DNA from: Rufibacter immobilis
GTDB taxonomy: Bacteria > Bacteroidota > Bacteroidia > Cytophagales > Hymenobacteraceae
NCBI RefSeq assembly: GCF_003721565.1
Contig: NZ_RJJE01000017.1
Location: forward strand, 310,001-374,000
Length of the DNA: 64,000 nucleotides
Direction: 5' to 3'
Part shown: positions 9,584 to 17,975 of the stretch, one piece after another
Position numbering within the stretch: the first letter of the stretch is position 1
Layout: every line of letters starts with the position of its first letter
Notes under the pieces: generated by a model
Database searches by the model: none
The model's input: the letters and a program-made list of their open reading frames with translations, nothing else
What the model was told of the DNA's origin: nothing
Position numbers and translations under genes: made by a program

Positions 9584-10219
9584 CTAATCACCGGTTTCAA
9601 ATTTCCTGAATTTCCCTTTCTCCCAGACGTAGGTGGCCACGTAGTTCTCCGCCCCCACAGAGATGCCGTCTTGCGGAATAGTCATGCGCTTGCGGGTGGC
9701 GTAATCATAGTACTTGTCTGTTTTCTTGGCCAGTTTGAGGTACCGGATGCTTCTCTTTTTACCGTCTATGAGGTAAAGCTGCTCACGTTCCAAAAGAAAT
9801 TCCTTCCACTCATCATCTGCTTGCCGCACAAACGCATACACAAAGGCAGAATCTCTTTCCACCAGCTGAATGGCGTAGTCGGTCTGTTGGTCGCCGTTGA
9901 AATCTGCCTGTAAAAAGTAAGGTCCCTGTTCTTCCTGGGGAATTCGCTGCACATCAGAATCTGTGAGGGTGGGGAACTGCCAGAGGCCGTGAGTGCGGTC
10001 TAAATGCACCTCCAGCTCAGAGGGCAGCTGCTGTTTTACGTCCAGGCGGGGTGAGGGGGTGGTGGCGGTGCCGTCTATGCGGGTATTGGCAACGGAGTCT
10101 ACGGTTTCCTCCAAAGTGGCGGGCGCCGATGCGGCCGCAGGTAACTCAGCCTGTTCCTGTACTTTCTCCGGCTTGCAGCCCCACAGCAAAAGTAAACATA
10201 CGCACAAGATTCGCATCAT
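9584..10219 (-). CDS. Lipoprotein of unknown function
   Basis: About 211 aa from the paired Met at 10219/10216 (the frame opens farther upstream but the signal sequence starts here). MMRILCVCLLLLWGC is a lipoprotein signal with the lipobox LLWGC. A low-complexity Ala/Thr/Pro linker follows. The rest contains FLQADFNGDQQTDYAIQL, like an FG-GAP/calcium-loop or a secreted field-and-value domain, then a Lys/Arg-rich segment. No enzyme motif is recognised. It probably sits in the outer or inner membrane facing the periplasm. Confidence 0.75.
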   Translation of the reverse strand: MMRILCVCLLLLWGCKPEKVQEQAELPAAASAPATLEETVDSVANTRIDGTATTPSPRLDVKQQLPSELEVHLDRTHGLWQFPTLTDSDVQRIPQEEQGPYFLQADFNGDQQTDYAIQLVERDSAFVYAFVRQADDEWKEFLLEREQLYLIDGKKRSIRYLKLAKKTDKYYDYATRKRMTIPQDGISVGAENYVATYVWEKGKFRKFETGD

Positions 10220-10280
10220 ACACAAGAAAGGTGGTCTCTCTTCTGTACGTGGCTGCGTTGGCACTGTTCCGGTAAAGGTT

Positions 10281-10317
10281 GTTTTAGGCCCGTTTTCAGA
10301 AAAAGAGCCGCTAAACG
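10281..10317. repeat. Resident palindrome, copy 3 (degenerate)
   Basis: Reads GTTTTAGGCCCGTTTTCAG then AAAAAGAGCCGCTAAAC; the left arm carries substitutions. It lies just 3' of the transporter gene (minus strand). Confidence 0.75.
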
Positions 10318-10322
10318 CCCAT

Positions 10323-12080
10323 TTATAGCGGCCAGAACATGGGCACTACAAACAAGATGATGGTTATGAGCAGCAGCGTAAGCCCGGAGCCTATCTTTAG
10401 GAAGTCTTTGAACGTGTACTTGCCCGGTCCATACACCAGAATACAGGACGGCTCAAACGGCGTGATGAGCGATACCGAGGCCGACAGCATGATGGCAATG
10501 GCGAAGGTGCGCGGGTTTACATCTAACTGAATGGCCGTTTGCAGGGCCACCGGAAGCACCACCAGCGCGGCGGCAGCATTGGACATGGGCTGCGTGAGGA
10601 ACACCGTGAGCAGAATAAACCCAGCCATAATCACCAGTACCCCAAACGGCTCCAGCAACCGCACTATGTTCTCGGCCAGGAACTTGTCGGCGCCGGTGTT
10701 TTCCATGGCCAAGCCGAAGGCCGTCATACCGCCAATGAGAATGAGCAGGCGCCAGTCAATCACCTGGTAGGCCCTGTCTGTGGAGATGCACTTGAACAGG
10801 ACGCTCAGCACCGCCGCACACAGAAAACTCACCGACAGCGGCAGCAGGTTCAGGCTTCCTACAATAATAGCCATAATAAAGAACCCCAAGGTCAATAGGC
10901 CTTTGCGTTCTTTAAACAGAATGGGTTTAAATTCATCCAGCACTGCCAGGTGTTGGTTCATTTTCAGGTATTCCAGCCGCTCACCTGAGCCCTGCACCAG
11001 CAGCAAATCACCTAGTTGCAGCTGCACATCGCCAATTTTGGTTCTGATAGTTTCGCCCTGGCGCGACACGGCCAGCACCACCAGCCCGAAGCGGCGCAGA
11101 AACTCCACCTGCCTGATGGTGTTCTTCAAGAGGTCAGATTTACCCGTGATCAGGATTTCGGCCAGCCGGATGTCGCCGCCCACCAGGTCATCCTCCACAA
11201 TCACGTCGGCCAGAATCTGGATGCCTTTGGTTTCCTTCACCTTGATCAGGTCTTCAATTTCGCCCTCCACCAACAACACATCACTGTTTCTGATGCGGGT
11301 GCGGTAGTCTGGCAGAAAGTTCTCTTTGTTTCTGATGATGTTGAGAATCCGGAAGCTCATCTTGGAGAGATCAGACGCGAAGGCAATCTGGCCAATGAGC
11401 GGGGAGTCATCCTGCACAATGATCTCTGTGAGGTAGGTTTTGATGTTGTATTTGGAGGTAAGGCCTTGGGTAGAGGTCTCTGGCAACAGGCGCCGGCCAA
11501 TGGTCATCATGTACACAATGCCCACCGCAAAAATAACCAGGCCAATCCCGGAGAACTCAAAGAAGCCGAAGGGCTCATACCCCGCCTTACTCATGTAGCC
11601 GCTCACGGCCACGTTGGTGGAGGTGCCAATGAGGGTACAGGTACCGCCCAGAATGGAGGCATAGGCCAGCGGCATGAGGTATTTGGAGCTGCTGGTGCGC
11701 ATTTTCTTGGCTACCCCTACAATAGGCGTCACGAAAAGCGCGGTTACGGTGGTGTTGTTCATGAACGCCGAGACTATGCCCGGAATGACCATGATGAACA
11801 GCAGCAGGGTGAGTGGCCGGTGCCCCGTGTGCCGCATGAGCCAGTTTACCAGAAAGTCTAGCACGCCGGTGTCTTCCAGCGCCGCGCTAATGACAAAAAT
11901 GGACGCCAGAATGATGATGAAATCACTGCTGAACCCGGCAAAGGCCTCGGCTGGGCTTATGATTTTAGTGGTGGTTAAGACAATAAGCAGAATAAGGGTC
12001 ACCACATCCACAGAGAGTTTCTCTGAGGCGAACATTGCAACGGCCGCCAAAAGCAAAAACAGAACTAAGGCAATCTCCAT
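10323..12080 (-). CDS. SLC13-type anion permease with two RCK_C (TrkA-C) domains
   Basis: 585 aa with about 11-12 hydrophobic segments in two halves. The first half has SSDFIIILASIFVISAAL and AFMNNTTVTALFVTPIV, the NNT motif of Na+-coupled dicarboxylate/sulfate transporters. Residues near 215-380 form a soluble insert with two TrkA-C-like domains, each ending in an LLVEGEIEDL or LLVQGSGERLEYL-type strand. The second half has LIGGMTAFGLAMENTGA and TQPMSNAAAALVVLPVAL. Family knowledge: these move divalent anions across the inner membrane, with the RCK_C domains as ligand-binding regulators. The substrate is unknown. It is a single transcription unit. Confidence 0.92.
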   Translation of the reverse strand: MEIALVLFLLLAAVAMFASEKLSVDVVTLILLIVLTTTKIISPAEAFAGFSSDFIIILASIFVISAALEDTGVLDFLVNWLMRHTGHRPLTLLLFIMVIPGIVSAFMNNTTVTALFVTPIVGVAKKMRTSSSKYLMPLAYASILGGTCTLIGTSTNVAVSGYMSKAGYEPFGFFEFSGIGLVIFAVGIVYMMTIGRRLLPETSTQGLTSKYNIKTYLTEIIVQDDSPLIGQIAFASDLSKMSFRILNIIRNKENFLPDYRTRIRNSDVLLVEGEIEDLIKVKETKGIQILADVIVEDDLVGGDIRLAEILITGKSDLLKNTIRQVEFLRRFGLVVLAVSRQGETIRTKIGDVQLQLGDLLLVQGSGERLEYLKMNQHLAVLDEFKPILFKERKGLLTLGFFIMAIIVGSLNLLPLSVSFLCAAVLSVLFKCISTDRAYQVIDWRLLILIGGMTAFGLAMENTGADKFLAENIVRLLEPFGVLVIMAGFILLTVFLTQPMSNAAAALVVLPVALQTAIQLDVNPRTFAIAIMLSASVSLITPFEPSCILVYGPGKYTFKDFLKIGSGLTLLLITIILFVVPMFWPL

Positions 12081-12238
12081 GGGGGCGCAAAGGGTTATAT
12101 AGGTGTAGGGGCGTTGTCTTAAAAGGGCGCACGTAACCAGTCGGCTTTTATGCTAAGTGGTGTGTTGTACTGTAACAGGGTTTAAAAGGTTCTAGATTAA
12201 ACTGGACTTATTTTATTCCTGGGCGGGTGGTATAAATG

Positions 12239-13432
12239 CTAGAAACCCACTTCTTCCACAATGGCCTCTAACACAAGGTCACAGGCGGTGTCAATTTCTG
12301 GGAACGTGATGGTGAGGGGAGGGGCAATGCGCATGGAGTTGTCGCAGAACAGGAACCAGTCAGTGAGCACGCCCTTCAGGATGGCTTTGTCAATGATGCG
12401 TTTCAGGGTGTCAAAAGAGTCGAATTCAACGGCCATCATCAGGCCCAGGTTCCGGATTTCCCGGACGGCGGGGTGTACCAACCGCTCTTTGAACCGATTG
12501 GCTTTGGCCTCTACCTGTGCCAGCAGGCCTTCCTCCTGAATTACCCGCAAAGTGGCCAAAGAGGCCGCGCAGGAAACCGGATGGCCGCCAAACGTGGTGA
12601 TATGCCCCAGCATGGGATCGTTCTTGAGCGAGTGCATGATTTCCTGTCTGGAGATGAAGGCCCCAATGGGCATGCCGCCGCCCATGCCTTTGGCGCAGGT
12701 AAGAATGTCTGGCACTATGTTGAAGTGTTCAAAAGCCCAGAAGGTACCGGTGCGCCCAAAACCGCTCTGGATCTCGTCCAGCACCAGCAGGGCTCCTACC
12801 TCCGTGCAACGCTGCCGCAGTGCCTGTAAGTATTCTTTAGTGGGTACGCGTACGCCCGCTTCGCCCTGCACCGTCTCCAGTATCACGGCTGCCGTGCGGG
12901 AGGTGATCTGGTCCAGGTCTTCCAGCTGGTTGTGGCGGATGTGGCGCACATCTGGCAGCAACGGCCGGAACGCCCGCTTGAAATTCTCTGAGCCGTTGAG
13001 CGAAAGCGAACCCTGAGTAGAGCCGTGGTACGCATTGTTGAACGCGATTAGCTCGGTTCGGCCGGTAAAGCGTTTGGCCAGTTTGCAGGCACCTTCCACC
13101 GCCTCACTCCCAGAGGAAACGAAGTACACGTTGTCCAACCCTTCGGGGAGCGTTTGCGCCAAAGCGTGCGCCAGTTGGGCAGGCGGGGCCTGTACTATCT
13201 CACCGTACACCATGAGGTGCAGGTATTTGTCTAGCTGCTCGTGAATGGCCTGCAACACCCTTGGGTGACGGTGTCCCACGTTGCTCACCCCAATGCCGGA
13301 GATCATGTCCAGGTACCGCTGTCCGGCCGGGCCGTACATGTACACGCCCTCGGCTTTTTCTACTTCTAGAAGCAAGGGGAAATCGGTGGTTTGGGCCTGG
13401 TGTTGCAGGAAAAGCTGACGGGGAGAAAGCAT
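12239..13432 (-). CDS. Class III PLP-dependent aminotransferase
   Basis: 397 aa from ATG 13432. A longer frame opens at 13489, but a promoter -7 box sits at 13454-13461 inside it, so 13432 (MLSPRQLFLQHQ) is preferred. Motifs: GIGVSNVGHRHPRVLQA, the phosphate-binding FVSSGSEAVEGA, NAYHGSTQGSLS, LLVLDEIQSGFGRTG (Asp that pairs the pyridine nitrogen), and LTCAKGMGGGMPIGA with the Schiff-base lysine. Such enzymes transfer the omega-amino group of ornithine, lysine, acetylornithine or 4-aminobutyrate to a 2-oxo acid; the exact substrate cannot be given from sequence alone. Single gene. Confidence 0.93.
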   Translation of the reverse strand: MLSPRQLFLQHQAQTTDFPLLLEVEKAEGVYMYGPAGQRYLDMISGIGVSNVGHRHPRVLQAIHEQLDKYLHLMVYGEIVQAPPAQLAHALAQTLPEGLDNVYFVSSGSEAVEGACKLAKRFTGRTELIAFNNAYHGSTQGSLSLNGSENFKRAFRPLLPDVRHIRHNQLEDLDQITSRTAAVILETVQGEAGVRVPTKEYLQALRQRCTEVGALLVLDEIQSGFGRTGTFWAFEHFNIVPDILTCAKGMGGGMPIGAFISRQEIMHSLKNDPMLGHITTFGGHPVSCAASLATLRVIQEEGLLAQVEAKANRFKERLVHPAVREIRNLGLMMAVEFDSFDTLKRIIDKAILKGVLTDWFLFCDNSMRIAPPLTITFPEIDTACDLVLEAIVEEVGF

Positions 13433-13453
13433 AGGATTCTGAATTTTGAGCCC

Positions 13454-13461
13454 CAAAGATA
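13454..13461 (-). promoter_or_regulatory. -7 promoter element of the aminotransferase gene
   Basis: The minus strand reads TATCTTTG, an exact TAnnTTTG, 21 nt before the ATG at 13432. No clear TTG lies at 19-20 nt upstream. It fixes the start codon by excluding the longer frame. Confidence 0.55.
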
Positions 13462-13608
13462 CAAATATTGCCCGAAGGCGCTCTTCCACCGTAAGTTTCC
13501 GCCAGGAGAGTGCCTCCCCTTTATCCTGCGGAACTTACTATATTTCTTGTAGTTAGATTGAGACTAAAACTACCCATTTGCTCCTAAACCCATAGCCGAT
13601 AGATGCTG

Positions 13609-13646
13609 CGTTTAGGGGCTATTTTCAGAAAAAGAGCCCCTAAACG
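13609..13646. repeat. Resident palindrome, copy 4
   Basis: CGTTTAGGGGCT and its exact complement at the outer 12 nt, with an imperfect T/A-rich centre. Confidence 0.9.
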
Positions 13647-13780
13647 GTAGTTGAGGTACGGGAAGAAACGGTGTTAAATAGCGGGAGCCAACGAAGGCGG
13701 GAGGAGCTGAAACGTACGGAGAATGGAGATCATTTAAAACCCGGCGGCAAGAGGAGCGGCTCTCTATACTAATATCAATT

Positions 13781-13824
13781 TTGCGTTTAGAGGCTCTTTT
13801 TCCGGAAACAGGGCCAAACCGCAA
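13781..13824. repeat. Resident palindrome, copy 5 (degenerate right arm)
   Basis: TTGCGTTTAGAGGCTC left arm; the right arm GGGCCAAACCGCAA has a lost base. It lies 50 nt 3' of the CpxP-like gene. Confidence 0.8.
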
Positions 13825-13874
13825 AAGGAAAAGGAGGCTTCTGCCTCCTCCTCACTCTACAAATAAAACAAAAA

Positions 13875-14330
13875 TTATTTGCTGGCCGTTTGCAGTCGCT
13901 CCAGCAATAGCTTGGTGAACTCCCGCTCAGAGCGGTAGAACGTGGCCAGCTGCCGTGGCCTCATGATGCGCAGGTATTTCTCCATGTACTCCCGGTCTAG
14001 GTCCAGTTCCCGCTGCCTTATGCTGAGGCGGCTTTCCAGGGCGTCCTGGATCTGCTCTTCAGACAGGTTGTTCAGGTTTTCTTCGCGCAGCGATTGGGTT
14101 TTCTGGCGCAGCTCGTTCTTGCGGTTCTCGTACTCTTTGTAGACGGGCCAGAAACGCTGGGCCTGCTCGGTGGTGAATTTTACTTTGTCTGTGATAAACG
14201 CGATTTTGGCGGTCTCAATTTTCTCAATCCGGGCTTTGCGTTCTTCGGGGGTTTCTTTTTTCTGCCCCTGGGCGAAGGCGGCAGAACCCATCAGAAACAA
14301 AAACAGGAACAGCACTTTTGGGAATTTCAT
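13875..14330 (-). CDS. Periplasmic CpxP/Spy-like (LTXXQ-type) protein
   Basis: 151 aa from ATG 14330. MKFPKVLFLFLFLMGSAAFAQ is a signal peptide; a longer frame upstream would bury it. The mature part is charged and helical (KKETPEERKARIEKIE, FTTEQAQRFWPVYKEYEN, LRIMRPRQLATFY), like the metal/stress-sensing helical hook proteins of the CpxP/Spy group. It is the last gene of a three-gene unit: sigma factor, anti-sigma-like protein, this gene (10 nt gap). The arrangement suggests it is a regulated product of, or input to, the sigma system; inference. Confidence 0.78.
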   Translation of the reverse strand: MKFPKVLFLFLFLMGSAAFAQGQKKETPEERKARIEKIETAKIAFITDKVKFTTEQAQRFWPVYKEYENRKNELRQKTQSLREENLNNLSEEQIQDALESRLSIRQRELDLDREYMEKYLRIMRPRQLATFYRSEREFTKLLLERLQTASK

Positions 14331-14340
14331 GCTTCTTTGG

Positions 14341-14781
14341 TTAACGGTACTCATACGCTTCTTCCAACAACTCATTAGTATGCTCTTCATTGACTATGTC
14401 CGTCTGCCGCACGTCCAGGAACTCCAGTGACTGGCGCGGCTTCACGGCCGGCACATCGGCCAGGTCTGCGGTTTCCAGGTCTACCTGCGTGGTGAGGTAC
14501 TGGTAAATCTCCTTCTGGGACACCTGCGCCATCACATCCTGGGCGCTGGGCTCAGGGCTCAGGTACTCAGTGGCCAAAAACGCCACCGCGAACACGGCAC
14601 CCAGCGAAACACTGGCCAGAGCGGTTTTCAACTGCCAGAACCTGGAGACGGCAGACGGCTTAGGCGCGGCGGCATAGGCCGTGCGCTGCATAATGCGGGT
14701 GGGCAGGGCGTCAAAATAACGCTCCGGCACCTGAAAGCCTGGGTCTTTGGGTAACTCTGTCATGTCAAACTCCTTTTTCAT
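14341..14781 (-). CDS. Putative anti-sigma factor (single-pass membrane protein)
   Basis: 146 aa. An N-terminal soluble part (LPKDPGFQVPERYFDALPTRIMQRT) precedes one membrane segment (LKTALASVSLGAVFAVAFLA) and a periplasmic tail with two acidic stretches. The PGF.VPE.YF motif is common in Bacteroidota proteins encoded next to ECF sigma factors. It is 38 nt downstream of the sigma gene and 10 nt upstream of the CpxP-like gene. Inference: it holds the sigma factor at the membrane. No zinc-binding HxxxCxxC motif is present, so it is not a classic ZAS anti-sigma factor. Confidence 0.7.
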   Translation of the reverse strand: MKKEFDMTELPKDPGFQVPERYFDALPTRIMQRTAYAAAPKPSAVSRFWQLKTALASVSLGAVFAVAFLATEYLSPEPSAQDVMAQVSQKEIYQYLTTQVDLETADLADVPAVKPRQSLEFLDVRQTDIVNEEHTNELLEEAYEYR

Positions 14782-14819
14782 CTCGCTCTGTGGGTTAGAT
14801 GGGATTGGCCCGCCGGGGT

Positions 14820-15359
14820 TTAATCGTGCTTCAAATATTCTTCAATTTTTTTCACGGCAATGTGATAAGAGGCTTTCAAAGCCCCCACAGAGGTGCCCAG
14901 AATCTCTGAGATCTCCTCGTACTTGAGGTCATCAAAGTATTTCATGTTGAAGACCAGCCGTTGCTTATCGGGCAGACGCAGAAGCGCCTTCTGGAGTTTC
15001 AGCTGAATCTCGTCGCCGGAGAAGGAATCAGTGGCATCCAGCTTGTCTGAGAGTACGGCGCCCACGTCATGGAGGGGCAGGAAGAAACGTTTCTTTTTGG
15101 CGCTCAGGAAGTTGAGGCACTCATTGGTGGCAATGCGGTAAATCCAGGTGTAGAGTTGCGAATCTTTGCGGAAATTCTCCAGGTGGGACCACACTTTCAC
15201 AAAGACCTCCTGGGTGAGGTCATCGGCATCGTCGTGGTCAATGACCATTTTGCGCACGTGCCAATAGACTTTCTGCTGGTACTTACGCACCAGTTGGTTG
15301 AAAGCCAGGTTCCGGGACTCAGGCTGCTGGAATTTGTCTAAGATCTCTTTGTCTTCCAA
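14820..15359 (-). CDS. ECF RNA polymerase sigma factor (non-ATG start likely)
   Basis: 179 aa from a TTG at 15359 (LEDKEILDKFQQPESRN). The frame contains region 2 (FNQLVRKYQQKVYWHVRKMV, DDADDLTQEVFVKVW, YTWIYRIATNECLNFL) and region 4 (LPDKQRLVFNMKYFDDLKY, EEISEILGTSVGALKASYH). No ATG lies in frame before residue 70 or so. The only in-frame alternative start before a TAG is a TTG at 15437 inside resident palindrome copy 6, which would add 26 repeat-derived residues. Relatives that I recall begin at the MEDKEI position, which supports TTG 15359. First gene of a sigma/anti-sigma/CpxP-like unit. Confidence 0.85.
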   Translation of the reverse strand: MEDKEILDKFQQPESRNLAFNQLVRKYQQKVYWHVRKMVIDHDDADDLTQEVFVKVWSHLENFRKDSQLYTWIYRIATNECLNFLSAKKKRFFLPLHDVGAVLSDKLDATDSFSGDEIQLKLQKALLRLPDKQRLVFNMKYFDDLKYEEISEILGTSVGALKASYHIAVKKIEEYLKHD

Positions 15360-15410
15360 AGGAAAGTCAGGTGTTTCTGCTGATGGAGCTCTTGCCGTAG
15401 GGTAGGAAGC

Positions 15411-15458
15411 GCTGGCGTTTAGGGGCTGTTTTTGCAAAAACGGCCCCTAAACGCCAGC
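15411..15458. repeat. Resident palindrome, copy 6
   Basis: 48 nt. GCTGGCGTTTAGGGGC with GTTTTTG and its complement, one mismatch. It lies directly upstream of the sigma-factor gene, one of the few copies at a 5' end, and contains an in-frame stop that caps the sigma-factor frame. Confidence 0.95.
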
Positions 15459-15459
15459 T

Positions 15460-15761
15460 TCTTTCCGCCTAAGACAACGCTCTGCCGCCGGGGTTCTTGT
15501 CTATGGGTAAAGATTAAGCTACAAGATAGAACTTTATTTTGGGGCAACGGCACGTTGGGCGGCTTCTACACTGCCCACCTGGAAGAAACGCGCCTGAAAC
15601 TCCCTCTGCCAATGACCCTAATTAAGAGACTCATTCTGGTGGACCAAGAGGATGGCTGTGTTTGGATTGGTGCGGCCAAGTGCCGGCAGACCAGCCCCAA
15701 AACCGGAGCGGGTGCTTTTCAACGCTGCGTAGCGGAAATCCTTCATCTTATTAATTAGTGA
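15460..15761. other. Intergenic region upstream of the sigma factor
   Basis: About 300 nt between palindrome copy 6 and the 3' end of the VWA gene. A + strand frame (15432-15758) crosses it but starts in the palindrome, lacks a start of its own and matches nothing that I know. The sigma-factor promoter should be here; none is clear. Confidence 0.5.
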
Positions 15762-17156
15762 TTAGTTGAAAAGTTTGATGGTGGTGGTGAGGTTTGATCT
15801 AATGGTGAAATCCTTTACATCTGTGAACTGGCTACCCTTGGCGGTCCTCATCCTGAACACCACGCGGTAACGGCCCGGCTGTAAGGGCAAACTGATTTTG
15901 CTGCTGCCTTCGGGCAGGTTCCAGATCCATTCCTGGGTGCCGTCGGGCCGGAGCACGTACAGGCTGCCGTAGCCTTGCAAATCCTGCGTGATGCTGAGCG
16001 AGCCCGGCGGTGCGAAAGTAACCTGGGTGGCCTGGCCCTGTTTTACGGTCACCGTCTGCCTGATGCGGGGCAGGGTCAACAGCTCCACGTCATAGGTGCC
16101 GGCCAAGTATTTCTGCTGGCTGGGGAACCGCTGGGTCTGTAGAATATAGGGGCTGCCTTTCTCGCGCACCAGCGCCGTCACGGAGCCGTAAGAGGTAGGC
16201 GCGTCCTGCCGCAGGTACAGATACCCTTGCGGTACCTTCACCTTGAACACGTTGTGCTTGCCAGGAACAATGTTGAGGTTGGGCAGCGTCACGGCCGGAA
16301 TGGTGTTCACCTCCAGGTCATAGGAAAGGAGCGCGTCAATCTCCAGCACATCGGGCTTGCCCGCTAGGTCACGGTAATGCACAAAGTTGTACTCAGGCTG
16401 GCCGGTCACGTTGTTCAGGAAGGTCATGTTCACGTTGCTCTCCACGGAGCGGCCGGCGTCATCGGTGAGGTCTACAGACACGGTGGTTTTTTTGAGTGCG
16501 ATGCTCACCACGTTGTCCAGCACCTGCTGGAAGGTTTTGATGTCTGAGGCATTGTAATACTGGCCCATGCACCCAAACTGCTGCGCGTAGCCGGGGTCGT
16601 CGCCCAGGCCAATGATGAATGGTTTCAGGAACACCCGCTTTTTCTGCAACGCCAAAGAGGTGGCACAGGGATCGCCGCCGCAGCTTTCCAGCCCATCGGT
16701 GATGATAATGATGACGTTTCGCGCGTTAGGATCTACGGGAAAATCGTTAGCCGATTGCTGCAGGGAGTACGTGATGGGCGTGTTGCCTTTAGGGGTGATC
16801 TGCTGCAGGCGTTTCTTGATGTTGCCCGCGTTGTGGGCGGCAAACGGGACCTCCAGCTTGGAGTCTTTGCAGTTCTTCTGCGTCACCGGCGACTGGTGCC
16901 CGTACACCCGCAGGGCAATCTCCAGGTTCGCGTAGGTGTCCAGGGAATCGGCCATGCGGACCAGCATGGTTTTGGCCACTGCCCAGCGCTGGCTGTTCTC
17001 CCACTTGGCCATCATGGAACCAGACGCATCCAGGAGAAACAGCAGGCGGGTTTTCTTAGGTACAGGGGCTTTGTTCTGCGCCGCCGCAGGCAGTACCATG
17101 AACGCCGCTAGCAGGAGGCAAACCAGATTCAAACCAAGAGTACGGGCCAGCTTCAT
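15762..17156 (-). CDS. Secreted VWA-domain protein
   Basis: 464 aa. MKLARTLGLNLVCLLLAAFMV... AAAQ is a signal peptide. The von Willebrand A domain starts at RLLFLLDASGSMMAKW, a DxSxS MIDAS motif near residue 45. It continues with the conserved TPITYSLQQSANDF threonine and VIIIITDGLESCGGDPC (MIDAS Asp). The C-terminal 250 residues form beta-rich repeats, each of which may be a carboxypeptidase-regulatory or Ig-like fold. It is probably periplasmic or surface-exposed and binds a protein partner through Mg2+. Single gene downstream of bcp. Confidence 0.88.
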   Translation of the reverse strand: MKLARTLGLNLVCLLLAAFMVLPAAAQNKAPVPKKTRLLFLLDASGSMMAKWENSQRWAVAKTMLVRMADSLDTYANLEIALRVYGHQSPVTQKNCKDSKLEVPFAAHNAGNIKKRLQQITPKGNTPITYSLQQSANDFPVDPNARNVIIIITDGLESCGGDPCATSLALQKKRVFLKPFIIGLGDDPGYAQQFGCMGQYYNASDIKTFQQVLDNVVSIALKKTTVSVDLTDDAGRSVESNVNMTFLNNVTGQPEYNFVHYRDLAGKPDVLEIDALLSYDLEVNTIPAVTLPNLNIVPGKHNVFKVKVPQGYLYLRQDAPTSYGSVTALVREKGSPYILQTQRFPSQQKYLAGTYDVELLTLPRIRQTVTVKQGQATQVTFAPPGSLSITQDLQGYGSLYVLRPDGTQEWIWNLPEGSSKISLPLQPGRYRVVFRMRTAKGSQFTDVKDFTIRSNLTTTIKLFN

Positions 17157-17305
17157 ACGCCAAGGAAAAGTAGAGGCAGGAGGGTGGGCCAGCCTGCCAG
17201 GTGAGGTAATAGTCGTTCAGGGTTTCTTTGAGTTGCGCCAGGGGGTTGCTCTGAAAGCCCGTTAGTTGGTTCACGAGCAGTGCAATGGGCAGATCTGAGC
17301 TGAGC

Positions 17306-17349
17306 TTGCGTTTAGGGGCTGTTTTTGAAAAAATAGCCCCTAAACGCAA
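17306..17349. repeat. Resident palindrome, copy 7
   Basis: 44 nt. TTGCGTTTAGGGGCT and its exact complement around a T/A centre, between bcp (3' end) and the VWA gene (5' end). Confidence 0.95.
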
Positions 17350-17387
17350 AAGGGCCGCCCGTTCCGGTAGGAGGGCAACCCTTTGGC

Positions 17388-17834
17388 TTATTTCAACAGC
17401 TGCGCGGTGTGGTTCTTGGTGTCTACCTTGGTGACGATGTCTTCAATCTTGCCTTCCTCATCTATCACGAAGGTGTAGCGCATGGTGCCCATGTATTTGC
17501 GGCCGTACATGCTTTTCTCCTGCCACACGCCGTATTTCTCCACCACCTCTTTCTCGGTGTCGGCCAGAAGGGGGAAGGGTAGGTTGTATTTCTGGATGAA
17601 CTTCTGGTGCTTCTGCTCATTGTCTACACTTACCCCCAATACCACGTAGCCTTTGGCCAAAAGCGCCTCATAGTTATCTCTGAGGTTACAGGCCTGGGCG
17701 GTGCAGCCCGGGGTATCATTCTTTGGGTAGAAGTAGAGTACCACTTTTTTGCCTCTGAACTGGTTGAGTGTCACCAGCTGACCGTTTTGGTCTTTCACTT
17801 CAAAATCTGGGGCGGCATCACCTATCTGTAGCAT
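17388..17834 (-). CDS. bcp: Thioredoxin-dependent thiol peroxidase (Bcp/PrxQ)
   Basis: 148 aa, a full-length PrxQ-type peroxiredoxin. DAAPDFEVKDQNG and VVLYFYPKNDTPGCTAQACNLRD carry the peroxidatic cysteine (TPGCT). The second cysteine five residues later (CTAQAC) is the resolving residue in this subgroup. Later KMGTMRYTFVID-like block reads KYMGTMRYTFVIDEEG. It reduces hydroperoxides with thioredoxin in the cytoplasm. Single gene between two palindromes. Confidence 0.96.
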   Translation of the reverse strand: MLQIGDAAPDFEVKDQNGQLVTLNQFRGKKVVLYFYPKNDTPGCTAQACNLRDNYEALLAKGYVVLGVSVDNEQKHQKFIQKYNLPFPLLADTEKEVVEKYGVWQEKSMYGRKYMGTMRYTFVIDEEGKIEDIVTKVDTKNHTAQLLK

Positions 17835-17885
17835 TGCTTTTTATTAAGTGTTTAAAGGTATTAGGTTGAGGTGAAGTCTTATATG

Positions 17886-17926
17886 TGTGATTAGCGGCTC
17901 TTTTTCAGAAAACAGCCGCTAATCAC
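17886..17926. repeat. Resident palindrome, copy 8 (variant TGATTAGCGGC)
   Basis: 41 nt. TGTGATTAGCGGCT and its exact complement. The G of the usual GTTTAGGGG is replaced on both arms, showing that arm changes are compensated. It lies 3' of the M23 peptidase gene. Confidence 0.85.
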
Positions 17927-17975
17927 AATCTTAAAAGCGCAGACGTTTAACGCTTCACCTTCAATTCTCACCTCA

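Larger units (their letters stand above)
13490..13874. other. Intergenic region with two resident palindromes
   Basis: About 385 nt between the aminotransferase promoter side and the 3' end of the CpxP-like gene. It holds palindrome copies 4 and 5 and otherwise no gene I can support; the short frame at 13612-13824 is only a read-through of the two palindromes. Confidence 0.6.

Noticed and set aside
11016-11861. 281-codon frame opposite the SLC13 transporter
   Set aside because: A shadow of a strongly supported gene, with His/Asn-rich nonsense composition typical of an antisense frame in GC-rich DNA.
13612-13824. Frame across two resident palindromes on the minus strand
   Set aside because: It begins and ends in the palindromes, has no family match and lacks a plausible start context.
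15432-15758. 108-codon + strand frame opening KRPLNA
   Set aside because: It starts inside palindrome 6; several copies give the same peptide when read through. The rest is unrecognised.
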